Shown here: piece after piece, positions 10,461 to 18,660 of the stretch
Layout of the letters: every line of letters starts with the position of its first letter
How positions within the stretch are numbered: the first letter of the stretch is position 1
Assembly (NCBI RefSeq): GCF_003858535.1
Contig: NZ_RQTJ01000016.1
Coordinates: 247 to 64,246 of the forward strand
Direction of reading: 5' to 3'
Source: Paenimyroides viscosum
GTDB lineage: Bacteria; Bacteroidota; Bacteroidia; Flavobacteriales; Flavobacteriaceae
Length of the DNA: 64,000 bases
Position numbers and translations under genes: made by a program
The notes under the pieces: model-generated
Database searches by the model: none
What the model was told of the DNA's origin: nothing
Seen by the model: only the letters and a program-made list of their open reading frames with translations

Positions 10461-10926
10461 GATTTTATAGTTTATGGTTATAGTTTTTAGGTTATAAGTT
10501 CTATCGTAAATGTGCTTTATTATAATCCATCCCCAATTCTCTTTTTATCTCTTCAAGCAAAACCGAATTTTAAATTAAACTACAATCTGAAAAACTGACA
10601 TTATAAAAAAAGCGTTAAGCGCCGATGGTTTTTATACGTTAAAAACAAAATGCTTGTTTATTCGAGCGTTTATATTTGTTTTTGTTCTCATGAATGCTGC
10701 ACTATTGTTTGCATTTGAGGCGAAGCGAAATTGAAGATTCATGAATACCATTAAGATCTTTCAGGTAATATCTTTCAAACAAAACGGAATATATAAGGAA
10801 CCTGAATCAGAGCGCCATTGGGATTAAATCGAACGTTAAATCGTTGAAACAAGCGAAAACTAATCGGTTGGTCGGTGAGCCTGTCGAACCGCGATTAGGT
10901 AGCTTGTAAAACGCTATTTAACCGAT
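10461..10926. other. Gene-free spacer with repeats
   Basis: This 466-base gap between the unknown protein and the MauE-like gene contains no gene. Its right two thirds (from about 10680) consist of the repeat block B described separately. The left third is AT-rich and should contain the promoter of the 10460-9042 pair on the minus strand; I could not identify a clear box. Confidence 0.6.
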
Positions 10927-10990
10927 TTAAGACCGCGGCAAGATTAAAGAAAAAAGACTTTTGCTTCTTTTGGTCACAAAAGAAGAAGAA
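10719..10990. repeat. Degenerate interspersed repeat block B
   Basis: Shares landmarks in the same order with block A: gcgaaaactaatcgg (10853-10867), cgattaggtagctt (10892-10905), accgattt (10921) and aaaagacttttgcttctttt (10953-10972). It also contains ggtcggtgagcctgtcgaacc-type sequence, a relative of the cgacaagctcgaactgacg repeats elsewhere in the window. The ctaatcggtt...aaccgcgattag pair makes an imperfect stem. The right end runs into the last codons of the MauE-like gene. Confidence 0.6.
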
Positions 10991-11403
10991 ATGGTTTCAT
11001 TCTCCGTCATTATTATGAAAACCGTACCTAAACAAACAACCCCATTAAACCACAAATGTTCCCGCCACCCCATTTTCTCTAAAACCCCACCACATGAACA
11101 GGGAACGAACGGACTGTAGTTTAATATCAGGTAAATATATACGGTAAAGGCACTCATCATTCCCAGAAAAAGATATAGCCCCAACAGTCTGCTTTTGGTA
11201 AAGCAGAGCATCAGGGCTATAACCAGTTCACCGATAACGGTGGCATACGCAATAAAAGTTGCAAAAGCACTAAGTAAAGGCGACTGTGCCACCTGAACTT
11301 GGAAGTTTTCAAAATCGGCCAACTTGCTTACTGCTGCGTATACAAATAGTATAATGAAGAAGTAGATAACTGTCTGTTTACTGATTGATAGAATATTACG
11401 CAT
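10927..11403 (-). CDS. MauE/DoxX-family redox-associated membrane protein
   Basis: A 158-aa inner-membrane protein with four predicted helices (roughly 10-27, 45-68, 70-95, 118-135). After helix 3 it has the signature PCSCGGVLEKMGW with Cys102 and Cys104. MauE in methylamine-dehydrogenase clusters is needed for disulfide formation in the small subunit. Bacteroidota homologues are generally assumed to pass electrons to or from periplasmic thioredoxins. No thioredoxin partner is adjacent; the nearest is at 27566-28021. The last 16 or so residues (VTKRSKSLFSLILPRS) are encoded by intergenic repeat block B, so the native C-terminus probably ended shortly before and was extended or replaced by repeat sequence. 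Confidence 0.8.
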   Translation of the reverse strand: MRNILSISKQTVIYFFIILFVYAAVSKLADFENFQVQVAQSPLLSAFATFIAYATVIGELVIALMLCFTKSRLLGLYLFLGMMSAFTVYIYLILNYSPFVPCSCGGVLEKMGWREHLWFNGVVCLGTVFIIMTENETISSSFVTKRSKSLFSLILPRS

Positions 11404-11515
11404 AATCTTTGTTGTTTGGTGTATGGTAAAATTCTGTAATTCAATAGATTAAAAAGTATCTTGTAAAATAGATATGGTGTCTGTTTGGATGTTTTTTTAA
11501 TTTAAAATGAATGAT

Positions 11516-12436
11516 TTAACCTTCTTCTGCTTCAGACTTTTTTAAACGTTGTCCGTTATTGCGCAGGTCTGTTGGCAGAATATTGTAATACTTTTTAAAG
11601 TATTTTACAAAGGCCTGATAGTTGGCGTAACCTACATCCAGTGCGATCTCTTTAAACGGGACTTCGGTGTGCGCGATCTGGTCGTACGCATAGTTCATCC
11701 GTAACGACAGATGGAATTCGTAAGCTCCACACTGGTACTGCTGTTTAAATAATTTTTTCAGCATGCTTTTGTTGGTAGGGTACTTTTGGTATAGTTCATC
11801 CAGATCCAGTTTTTTACTTAAGGGATATTTGGAAAGGTCTTCTTTAAATTGCTCTAACAGATCTTCGTTGCGCTTTCGTTGCGTAAGCTTTGCTTTCTGT
11901 CTGGTTCTTTTTTCATAAGGAACTTGGATATCTTTAATATCCATGTGTAGTTGGTACAGGTTAAGTATGAGTATGTCGGCCTCCATTTTTTTTATACTTA
12001 ATGAAAAGGTATCGTTAAAAAGGGTCAGTCGGTGTACCTTCTCAGATTCTTCATTTGTCGAACTGTGTGCTGCTGTGATTTGGTTAGCGGTCTCTTTTTC
12101 AATCAGGTCTAAAAAAGGGCTGTCTTTAAGTTGGTTCACGTCCAATTGATACTTAGTAACAAAATGTTCGCACATATTTTTGATCTTGAAGTTCTTATCT
12201 GTAATAATGATGAAATGGTTTAAATACCGTTGGAATGCTGCAGGTTTGGTAAAGGAAAGATGCAGCAGGCGGTGTTTCAGTTCTTCGCACATCATGTTGA
12301 AAAGAACTTCTATAGTTTCAAATTCATCATTGTTCCCGGTGATCTCCAATTGCTGATCTACACGTCCGTAACCTAATTCCAGTAAACTCTGCATAAGGTT
12401 GTCCCAGCGCTTTTTTTTAATTTCAATATGTATCAT
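11516..12436 (-). CDS. AraC-family transcriptional regulator
   Basis: A 306-aa protein with a C-terminal AraC-type double helix-turn-helix (about residues 205-295). It includes KSMLKKLFKQQY, the VPFKEIALDVGYANYQAFVKYFKKYY second helix-turn-helix region, and the PTDLR ending. The N-terminal 190 residues match no sensor domain I can name and contain no membrane segment. The start codon overlaps the stop of the upstream DUF7793 gene by four bases (ATGA), so the two are translationally coupled. It is the only regulator near the SusCD and MauE/DUF6520 genes and is a plausible local controller (inference). Confidence 0.85.
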   Translation of the reverse strand: MIHIEIKKKRWDNLMQSLLELGYGRVDQQLEITGNNDEFETIEVLFNMMCEELKHRLLHLSFTKPAAFQRYLNHFIIITDKNFKIKNMCEHFVTKYQLDVNQLKDSPFLDLIEKETANQITAAHSSTNEESEKVHRLTLFNDTFSLSIKKMEADILILNLYQLHMDIKDIQVPYEKRTRQKAKLTQRKRNEDLLEQFKEDLSKYPLSKKLDLDELYQKYPTNKSMLKKLFKQQYQCGAYEFHLSLRMNYAYDQIAHTEVPFKEIALDVGYANYQAFVKYFKKYYNILPTDLRNNGQRLKKSEAEEG

Positions 12437-12843
12437 GGCGTCTTTGTTATTTGGTTGATGTATTTTTCTGCTTCTTGCTGATTTTTGAAAATTCGGGTGG
12501 GTACTGTTGGACGGTTGTAAAAAAGATAACAGCGACCCATGGCATAGATTGTAGGGTTGTTACTAACTAATGCTACGGCGGTTAGCATATTGGATCCGTC
12601 GGTGGAGAGGTATTCACGAGCGTCGTAGGTTATGGCTGTAAGTCCGCTAACATCACATACAACGCTGTACCTTGCGTATGCTTGGAAATTCATTCGGTCT
12701 TTTACTATCTTCTCAGCCGCGTCATGGGTAAGTACCGTCTGTTTTTTAAAGGTGATGTATAATACGGAATCTTTCTTTTGATAAACGGCATACGCATTCT
12801 CGTGCTTTTTGCTTTTGTGTGAGGTTTGTATAGAGTCTTTCAT
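12433..12843 (-). CDS. DUF7793/STAS-like small protein
   Basis: A 136-aa soluble protein. The pattern YAVYQKKDSVLYITFK, then AAEKIVKDRM, SVVCDVSGLTAITYDAREYL and a C-terminal PTRIFKNQQEAEKYI is that of a family found across Bacteroidota that resembles a SpoIIAA/STAS fold (now called DUF7793, from memory). It precedes the AraC-type regulator in a four-base overlap and may bind or modulate it (inference). Nothing in the sequence suggests an enzymatic role. Confidence 0.65.
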   Translation of the reverse strand: MKDSIQTSHKSKKHENAYAVYQKKDSVLYITFKKQTVLTHDAAEKIVKDRMNFQAYARYSVVCDVSGLTAITYDAREYLSTDGSNMLTAVALVSNNPTIYAMGRCYLFYNRPTVPTRIFKNQQEAEKYINQITKTP

Positions 12844-13520
12844 AATAATTTATTTAGTATGGTGAATATTAAAAATAAGGAGCATTTAATAGTGTCTTAT
12901 AGAAATTGAAAGGTGTCGTAACGGAATTATTTATGCACTCAATTTTAGTCTTAAGCAACATAGTGCAGAAGCATCGTTCGACTGGTCTGGAAGGGGATGG
13001 AATTTTACACATGATACAATGATTTGGGTTTGTTTTGTAAAATTCTGAAATTCAAATGACTAAAAGTTAGGGATAACGAAATATTACTTAGGGAATCCTA
13101 ATTATTTTTCATTTTTTGAAGGGTATATGATTGTGCAGACCACTATTCTTGATGGTGCAATACAATCTTTAAACATATAACTTGATCTGTAAATAGTATT
13201 TTAAACCCGTAGCACATTATAAAACATTCACTAATGCACAGAATTTATATATTTTTTAAACCACAACAGAAAACATAGTTATTTACGGATTTATTAACAG
13301 CTTACAGACAACAAAAACGATGTAACCTGAAATTTGTTCTACGATAAATACAGAATCTATGCGGTAAAAAAAAACAACTGTTGTTTTTCAGTTTATTACA
13401 TATAAAAGGATAATGCACTGAGGTTTTTTAGTGTTTTTGATTCATAAGGATAAAAACTTTCGTCTTAATCTTTTTATAAATTGATATAAAAGCTGTTTTT
13501 TTGAAATCAAAATTTTTAAT

Positions 13521-13713
13521 GTGAAGTGAGGTCCGGTGGTGTGGGTAACAGGCGTGATGTTCAACCATCAAGGACGTGTGCGCAACAAAAAGTGTTTATC
13601 TATATAGTAACCCTGCAAGCAGATGGTGTAAACATTGCACAGCAAAAATTAATTAAAAAATAACCATTAACAATTAAAAGGTGTTGAAAGCGTAGGCTTT
13701 TAACACCTTTTTT
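13521..13713 (+). ncRNA. Candidate structured RNA with terminator
   Basis: A G+C-rich island (13521-13590) in a very AT-rich intergenic region can fold: GTCC 13531-13534 with GGAC 13572-13575, enclosing TGATG 13555-13559 / CATCA 13566-13570 with loop ttcaac. A TGCAA/TTGCA pairing follows at about 13614-13638. A perfect-looking intrinsic terminator (13677-13713) closes the region. No significant plus-strand reading frame explains it. It matches no RNA family I know by eye; I compared it with SRP, RNase P, tmRNA and common riboswitches. A remnant of a mobile element is the main alternative. Confidence 0.35.
13677..13713 (+). terminator. Strong intrinsic terminator
   Basis: A 15-bp stem (aaaggtgttgaaagc / gcttttaacaccttt, one G-T pair) with loop gtag is followed by a T-run. 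No annotated gene ends here, which is why it supports an upstream untranslated transcript. Confidence 0.8.
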
Positions 13714-13911
13714 ATTATATTTATAACATTCATTTTTTGTCATCCTATGTTTGCAAGAGGAAGTTCTTTGAATATTTAATAAATTTATTTCAACAGAAGA
13801 AAGAGAAAGATAAAAGCTAAATTTTGTCATTGGTCATAAAGACCGTATTTAGGATTGATAAGTCTAAAGCAGATTTCTTCCGTTTACTTTAATTTGTCTA
13901 AAATCAAATGT

Positions 13912-14412
13912 ATGAAAAAAAGTAATCATTATGTTGGAATTGATATTTCAAAATTAACTTTTGATGTAGCTATTTATAATCAAGATAGCAAGTATAGGTA
14001 TTATAAATTCAGTAATAACGAAGAAGGGTTTAATTTGTTTTTAACACTTTTAAACACATCAGAAGATATTTGTGTAATGGAAGCCAGTGGTGTTTATTAT
14101 CTGAAGTTAGCTACTTTTCTGAGTGATAGAGGAATTGCCGTAAGTGTTATAAACCCACTAGTAATCAGAAGGTTTTCACAAATGCGAATGAGTAGAGCCA
14201 AAACGGATAAAAAAGATGCCATGTTAATTGCAGAATATGGAAAAACGCAACAACCCGATCTTTGGGAACCAGAAGCGGACTATGTTTTAGAATTAAAGCA
14301 AATGTTTGCCTATTTAGAGCAGTTGAATAAAAACAAAAGTGCTTTTAGTGTTCAAAATCAAACATTTAAACAAAATCCTGTCACAAGTGAGTTAGTTGAA
14401 GAAAGTATATAG
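13912..14412 (+). pseudogene. Truncated IS110-family transposase
   Basis: The 166 codons from ATG 13912 encode the N-terminal DEDD (RuvC-like) domain of an IS110-family recombinase: GIDISK, VMEASGVY, INPLVIRRFSQMRMSRAKTDKKDA. The stop comes right after NPVTSELVEESI. The C-terminal Transposase_20 domain with the catalytic serine is absent, and full-length members are about 320-350 aa. It should therefore be inactive. A frame open further upstream (from 13855) adds residues with no similarity to the family, so I prefer the 13912 start. The right end of the element seems deleted, because the next gene begins 85 bases on. Confidence 0.85.
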
Positions 14413-14496
14413 ATTGATCTTAAAATTTATGTTTGGTAATAACAAGCAAATAAATTTAGAAGGAAATATAGTTATCTTTAAAACAAAAATTTAAGA

Positions 14497-15312
14497 ATGA
14501 AAAAAAGTGTGGTTTTTATGGGTTTGGTTATGGCACTTATCATGGTGGTTATGGTGCCGTTTTTAGCTTATTTGTTTACGCATAAAAGTTGGATTATAGA
14601 TTTAACTGGAAAAAATGAATTAGGCGATGCTATTGGCGGAACCACAGCACCAATTATTGGAACATGCGGTGTAATTTTTACCTTTATGGCATTTTATATT
14701 CAGTATGAATTTAATAAAAGACAAAGCGAAATTTTACAACTGCAGGTTAAAATAAACATTCGCCAGTCATTAGAGCCTTATTTTATTTATTTGATCGATA
14801 GTTTAAAGAAGTTTAAACTGGAAAATAATTCTCAAAAGAAGATTAAATATAATGGTGAATATATCGAACCTGTAAATCCGGGCGATGCCATTAAATTAAA
14901 ATACCAAGTTTCTAATGTATTTGTAAGTATTGTAGATTTTAAAGAAGAGCATCACACCATAAAAAACCTACAGTTAAGCGATTTGTTTGCCTACGAAAAA
15001 GAAATTGCCTTTAGCGAAAATGTAATCGACGAATATGTTTTTCATGTAAATACCATTTTTAAATTTTTAGGATACAATATGGAAATTGATAATGGCGAAG
15101 ATAAAAACGACATTATCGAAGAGTTTTTGTTCAAGTATTTATCAAGTTTGTCAATTAACGAAATTCATTTTAACCTGTATTATTTACTGATTTTTCATAC
15201 CGATTTAGCAATTAGTTGTAGAAACATTGTGCTAAAATCAATAGAAAACTTACCAACCGATAGACGAAAACAGTTTCTACTTACTGTTTTTCAATACAAA
15301 GTCATTAGTTAG
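14497..15312 (+). CDS. Putative AbiC-like phage abortive infection protein
   Basis: A 271-aa protein with two N-terminal membrane helices (about 5-27 and 50-70) separated by a short loop containing ELGDAIGGTTAPIIG, followed by a helical cytoplasmic part of about 190 residues. This arrangement, with a GD..GG...P motif before the second helix and FYIQYEFNKRQ after it, resembles the putative phage abortive infection (AbiC-type) family. The assignment rests on motif memory, so treat the function as tentative. It lies directly downstream of an IS110 remnant, a typical accessory-gene position, and has its own start with no obvious operon partner. Confidence 0.5.
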   Translation: MKKSVVFMGLVMALIMVVMVPFLAYLFTHKSWIIDLTGKNELGDAIGGTTAPIIGTCGVIFTFMAFYIQYEFNKRQSEILQLQVKINIRQSLEPYFIYLIDSLKKFKLENNSQKKIKYNGEYIEPVNPGDAIKLKYQVSNVFVSIVDFKEEHHTIKNLQLSDLFAYEKEIAFSENVIDEYVFHVNTIFKFLGYNMEIDNGEDKNDIIEEFLFKYLSSLSINEIHFNLYYLLIFHTDLAISCRNIVLKSIENLPTDRRKQFLLTVFQYKVIS

Positions 15313-15340
15313 ATTTTTTCCAGATTACCTAGCGCTTAAT

Positions 15341-15372
15341 TTTGTCGTTACGTATTAATAATACTATTTTTG
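15341..15372 (+). promoter_or_regulatory. Bacteroidota-type promoter for the DUF5715 gene
   Basis: TTTG at 15341-15344 and TATTTTTG at 15365-15372, spaced by 20 bases, match the -33/-7 consensus TTTG/TAnnTTTG. The expected transcription start, near 15379, makes ATG 15390 the first usable start. Confidence 0.6.
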
Positions 15373-15389
15373 TGCTAAAAGAAAATTTA

Positions 15390-15956
15390 ATGACCCGTAT
15401 TATTTTTGCCTTAGTATTATTATTAATACCCTTTACGTTTTTTGCACAAACAAAACCATCTAAAGAATATACCACTCATTTAAATGCCGCCATGAGCCAT
15501 AATGTGGGATTGGTTAAAGATAAAACGCATTTAAATAAATTAGTAAAACAAGGAAAACTAGTATCTATAAAACAACGCGGATACGGCTATCGGGTTGATA
15601 AGTTAACACATAGCCATGCATATTTGGTGCCAAAAGGACGCACCGTTTTAAATGCCATTGCGCGCGATTTTGTAAAAACAGCGGGGCAAAATTTCTTTGT
15701 GGTAACATCGTTAACCAGAACCGAAGCCGATCAAAAACGTTTACGCCGTGTAAATTCTAACGCATCTTCTAACGATAGTTCACATTGTTTTGGTGGTGCC
15801 GTAGATATTTCTTACATCCGTTTTAATCATAAAAAACAAGTAAATACTAAATTAGAACAGAAATTAGAAAAAGTTCTGAAAGACTATCAGGCACAAGGAA
15901 AAATATATTTTGTAAAAGAGCGTCACTCACGTTGTTTTCACATAATTTTTAGGTAG
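15390..15956 (+). CDS. DUF5715-family exported protein (VanY/M15-like)
   Basis: A 188-aa protein with a signal peptide (MTRIIFALVLLLIPFTFFAQ). The C-terminal half contains SLTRTEADQKRL, NASSNDSSHCFGGAVDISY and HSRCFHII. This resembles the D-Ala-D-Ala carboxypeptidase (VanY/M15) arrangement, with SxHxxGxAxD replaced by SSHCFGGAVDI and a C-terminal histidine. A role in cell-wall peptide trimming is plausible but inferred. A longer frame exists upstream, but its start would lie in front of the promoter, so 15390 is chosen. Confidence 0.7.
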   Translation: MTRIIFALVLLLIPFTFFAQTKPSKEYTTHLNAAMSHNVGLVKDKTHLNKLVKQGKLVSIKQRGYGYRVDKLTHSHAYLVPKGRTVLNAIARDFVKTAGQNFFVVTSLTRTEADQKRLRRVNSNASSNDSSHCFGGAVDISYIRFNHKKQVNTKLEQKLEKVLKDYQAQGKIYFVKERHSRCFHIIFR

Positions 15957-15980
15957 ATTTATCTAACTAAAATATTATTT

Positions 15981-17195
15981 ATGGATCTACATTCTGGTAT
16001 GCCCTTTTGGATTGTATTAAATCCTTTGTACAATTATTACAATCCGTTAAAAAAAAATATAAAAACCCACACTGTAATAATAGGTTCCGGCATTACCGGT
16101 GCATTAGTAGCACATACTTTATGTAGTTTAGGTGTAAAATGCATTTTAATTGATAAAAGAACAATTGGCACAGGCAGCACCGCAGCATCAACCGCACAGT
16201 TACAGTATGAAATTGATGTTCCTTTGGTAGATTTGATCGAAAAAGTGGGAGAAAAAAAGGCAATCGACGCTTATAAATGTTGTTTACAATCCATAACCGA
16301 TGTGGAAAATGTATTTAAAGCTATTGAAAAAGATCCAGATTTTGAGCGAGTTCCAACGTATCTTTTAGCATCAAATAAAACAGGAAAAAATCTTTTAGAA
16401 AAAGAATTCAAAGCTAGAAAAGATGCTGGTTTACCTGTGAAACATCTTACCAAAGAACAAATTAAAACCCAGTTAGGGATTGATGCTTTAGCGGGTTTGT
16501 ATAACAAGACCTCTGCGCAATTAGATTGTTACAAAGGCGCAACTTACATTTTAGATCATTATTTAAAGAAAAATCAATTAGAATTATACTCACATACATT
16601 AGTTTCCAATTATAAAGAAACAAAATCGGGTTACGAGTTGGTAACCGAAAACGGCAATAAAATTATTTGCGAAAATGTGGTAATTGCCGCAGGTTACGAA
16701 GCAGGTGAGTTTCTGCCTAAAAAAGTAATGGATTTGCTTTCTACTTTCGCCATTGTTTCGCATCCGGTTGATAAAAAATATCTCTGGAAAAACCGTGCTT
16801 TAATTTGGGAAACCAAAACTCCATATTTGTATATGCGTACCACCAACGATAACCGCATTATTGTAGGCGGTGAAGATGAAGAGTACAATAATCCGTTGAA
16901 AAGAGATCAAGCTTTAACAGATAAAGCAGCGGTTTTAGAAAAAAAATTCAAAAAAATGTTTCCCGAAATTCCTTTTGTCACCGATATGTCTTGGGCAGGA
17001 ACGTTTAGTTCTACAGCAGATGGCTTGCCGTATATTGGTACGTATCCCAACAAACCAAACATGTATTTTGCTTTAGGATACGGCGGAAACGGTATAACCT
17101 TTAGTATGATTGCAGCGCAAGTTATTGGCAATTTAATTATTGGGAAACCCGATAGTCGTGCCGAATTATTTGGTTTTAACCGATCTAAGCTTTAA
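15981..17195 (+). CDS. FAD-dependent oxidoreductase (DAO family)
   Basis: A 404-aa soluble enzyme with an N-terminal dinucleotide-binding motif (VIIGSGITGALVAHTL, about residues 33-48, and ILIDKRTIGTGSTAAST). A central substrate domain follows, and the typical C-terminal DAO signature is present (GTFSSTADGLPYIG...YFALGYGGNGITFS). This family oxidises amines, amino acids or glycerol phosphate; the substrate here cannot be told. The gene lies 24 bases after DUF5715 and 12 bases before the GH25 gene, so the three may share a transcript. Confidence 0.82.
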   Translation: MDLHSGMPFWIVLNPLYNYYNPLKKNIKTHTVIIGSGITGALVAHTLCSLGVKCILIDKRTIGTGSTAASTAQLQYEIDVPLVDLIEKVGEKKAIDAYKCCLQSITDVENVFKAIEKDPDFERVPTYLLASNKTGKNLLEKEFKARKDAGLPVKHLTKEQIKTQLGIDALAGLYNKTSAQLDCYKGATYILDHYLKKNQLELYSHTLVSNYKETKSGYELVTENGNKIICENVVIAAGYEAGEFLPKKVMDLLSTFAIVSHPVDKKYLWKNRALIWETKTPYLYMRTTNDNRIIVGGEDEEYNNPLKRDQALTDKAAVLEKKFKKMFPEIPFVTDMSWAGTFSSTADGLPYIGTYPNKPNMYFALGYGGNGITFSMIAAQVIGNLIIGKPDSRAELFGFNRSKL

Positions 17196-17207
17196 GCAAA
17201 TTCTAAA

Positions 17208-18059
17208 ATGGCAGTTCCAAAACCTAAAAAATATGTTCGCAAGCGTGCGCCTAAAAAGAAAAAAACAGCTGTATGGAAATGGCATGTTTTGGCGTATTCG
17301 CTATTAATTATTGCTTTTTTAATTTTTCATTACCGAGATGGAATTGGCTATTTTGTGACCGATTTGTATGAACGAATTTTTAAAAAGGAAGACAGCAAGG
17401 AAGTAACAGTTCACGATTTCCGCGCCATTGAAATTTTAGACAAGCACAACGATCATTTGTTTGGGTTTGATGTATCGCATTATCAGTACGATATTAATTG
17501 GAAGGAAATTGATTCGTTATATGGAAAATTTGCGGTTGATTATGTTTTTTTACGATCTACCATGGGAATCGATGGGGTTGATACCAAGTTTACGTACAAT
17601 TGGAAAAAAGCCAAAAGTCGTTTGTTGGTTCGTGGCGCCTATCATTATTATCGACCTGATGAAAACAGTACCCAACAAGCACTAAACTTCATTAAAAACA
17701 CACCTTTAGAACCTGGAGATTTTTTTCCGGTGTTGGATATTGAGGAACTTTCAAAAGAACAATCGAAAGAAAAAATGCGCGAAGGTTTAAAAAACTGGCT
17801 GCAAATTGTAGAAAAGCATTACGGCGTAAAACCTATTATTTATTCGGGTGCCAATTTCTACCAACATCATTTAAAAGAATATTTTCCCGAATATAAAATA
17901 TGGATTGCTAAATACAGCTTGTTCAGCGAAAAAATGAACAATGACTGGCATTTTTGGCAGTTTACCGATAAAGGCACCGTAAACGGCATTGAAACCAAAG
18001 TAGATTTAAATATATTTAGAGGTGATCGCTACGATTTAAAACAGTTTGTTATTCAGTAG
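17208..18059 (+). CDS. GH25-family lysozyme-like hydrolase, membrane-anchored
   Basis: A 283-aa protein. A very basic N-terminus (PKPKKYVRKRAPKKKK) precedes one membrane helix (about 27-43), then a GH25 catalytic domain from about residue 83 to the end. Recognisable GH25 features are FGFDVSHYQ, VDYVFLRST, RGAYHYYRP, PVLDIEE (catalytic acids) and WHFWQFTDKGTV. GH25 enzymes cleave the beta-1,4 bond of peptidoglycan. The anchor would place it on the periplasmic side of the inner membrane. It follows the FAD oxidoreductase by 12 bases and converges with the DUF417 gene. Confidence 0.88.
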   Translation: MAVPKPKKYVRKRAPKKKKTAVWKWHVLAYSLLIIAFLIFHYRDGIGYFVTDLYERIFKKEDSKEVTVHDFRAIEILDKHNDHLFGFDVSHYQYDINWKEIDSLYGKFAVDYVFLRSTMGIDGVDTKFTYNWKKAKSRLLVRGAYHYYRPDENSTQQALNFIKNTPLEPGDFFPVLDIEELSKEQSKEKMREGLKNWLQIVEKHYGVKPIIYSGANFYQHHLKEYFPEYKIWIAKYSLFSEKMNNDWHFWQFTDKGTVNGIETKVDLNIFRGDRYDLKQFVIQ

Positions 18060-18063
18060 ATTT

Positions 18064-18660
18064 TTATAAGATGTTTTTAGTATGATTAAATTTCATAGCT
18101 ACTATTCTCTTAGCACAATCGGCTGCGCAAATAAGTCCGGTTGCCATCATAATAACATCTTTTATCACTAATCTTCCGGCACCTGATAAATACGGAAATC
18201 CATAATGTGGTGTAGGAAAATCTCCGTCTAATTTCGGAACATATACTTCGGGTGTGGTAATTAAAAAAGTTAAGGTAACTAATGACATTCCAAATGTTAG
18301 TAAACCGCCAATTAATCCTATTTTAGCATTCCATATTCCTAAAAAGGTTAGTAAACCTATTATTATAATCACAGTTCCTAATCCGTAAGAAAAAAGATAG
18401 GTGTTGTTTTCTGTGTGCCAAGCAATATTTTTTTCAACCGTTTTACCTTCCGGGTTTTTATATTCTTTGTATTCAGGAGCTTGCTTTGAATAGAAAAAAG
18501 ACATTAACGGACTATTAGCTACAAAAGGAACAATTCCATCAGCTTCGTATTGAAACGCTTTAAGACCGCCAATCCAAACCATGACAATTAAAATTGCAAT
18601 TCGGGCGGTGTTTATAAACTGATTTTGCAAATTCGCTAATAAGGTTAAAATACTTTTCAT
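18064..18660 (-). CDS. DUF417 (RclC/YkgB-like) membrane protein
   Basis: A 198-aa inner-membrane protein with four or five helices. The family signature is clear: RIAILIVMVWIGGLKAFQYEADGIVPFVANSPLMSFFY near the N-terminus, SYGLGTVIIIIGLL, and a C-terminal SGAGRLVIKDVIMMATG. The E. coli relative RclC belongs to a reactive-chlorine resistance operon. No other rcl-type gene is nearby, so the role here is open. It stands alone between the convergent GH25 gene and the minisatellite region. Confidence 0.8.
   Translation of the reverse strand: MKSILTLLANLQNQFINTARIAILIVMVWIGGLKAFQYEADGIVPFVANSPLMSFFYSKQAPEYKEYKNPEGKTVEKNIAWHTENNTYLFSYGLGTVIIIIGLLTFLGIWNAKIGLIGGLLTFGMSLVTLTFLITTPEVYVPKLDGDFPTPHYGFPYLSGAGRLVIKDVIMMATGLICAADCAKRIVAMKFNHTKNIL

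Larger units (their letters stand above)
12844..13911. other. Long gene-free region, candidate RNA and IS leader
   Basis: No coding gene is supported in this stretch of about 1070 bases. 12844-13500 is AT-rich without clear structure and should hold the promoter of the DUF7793-araC pair. 13521-13590 is an unusual G+C-rich island. 13677-13713 is a strong terminator hairpin. 13714-13911 is the leader of the truncated IS110 transposase and may include the left end of that element. Confidence 0.6.

Noticed and set aside
13521-13590. SRP RNA or RNase P RNA
   Set aside because: The aggtccgg string is shared by chance; the other conserved parts of those RNAs are missing.
13600-13830. 76-residue minus-strand frame
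   Set aside because: It crosses the terminator hairpin and the IS leader and has no recognisable features.
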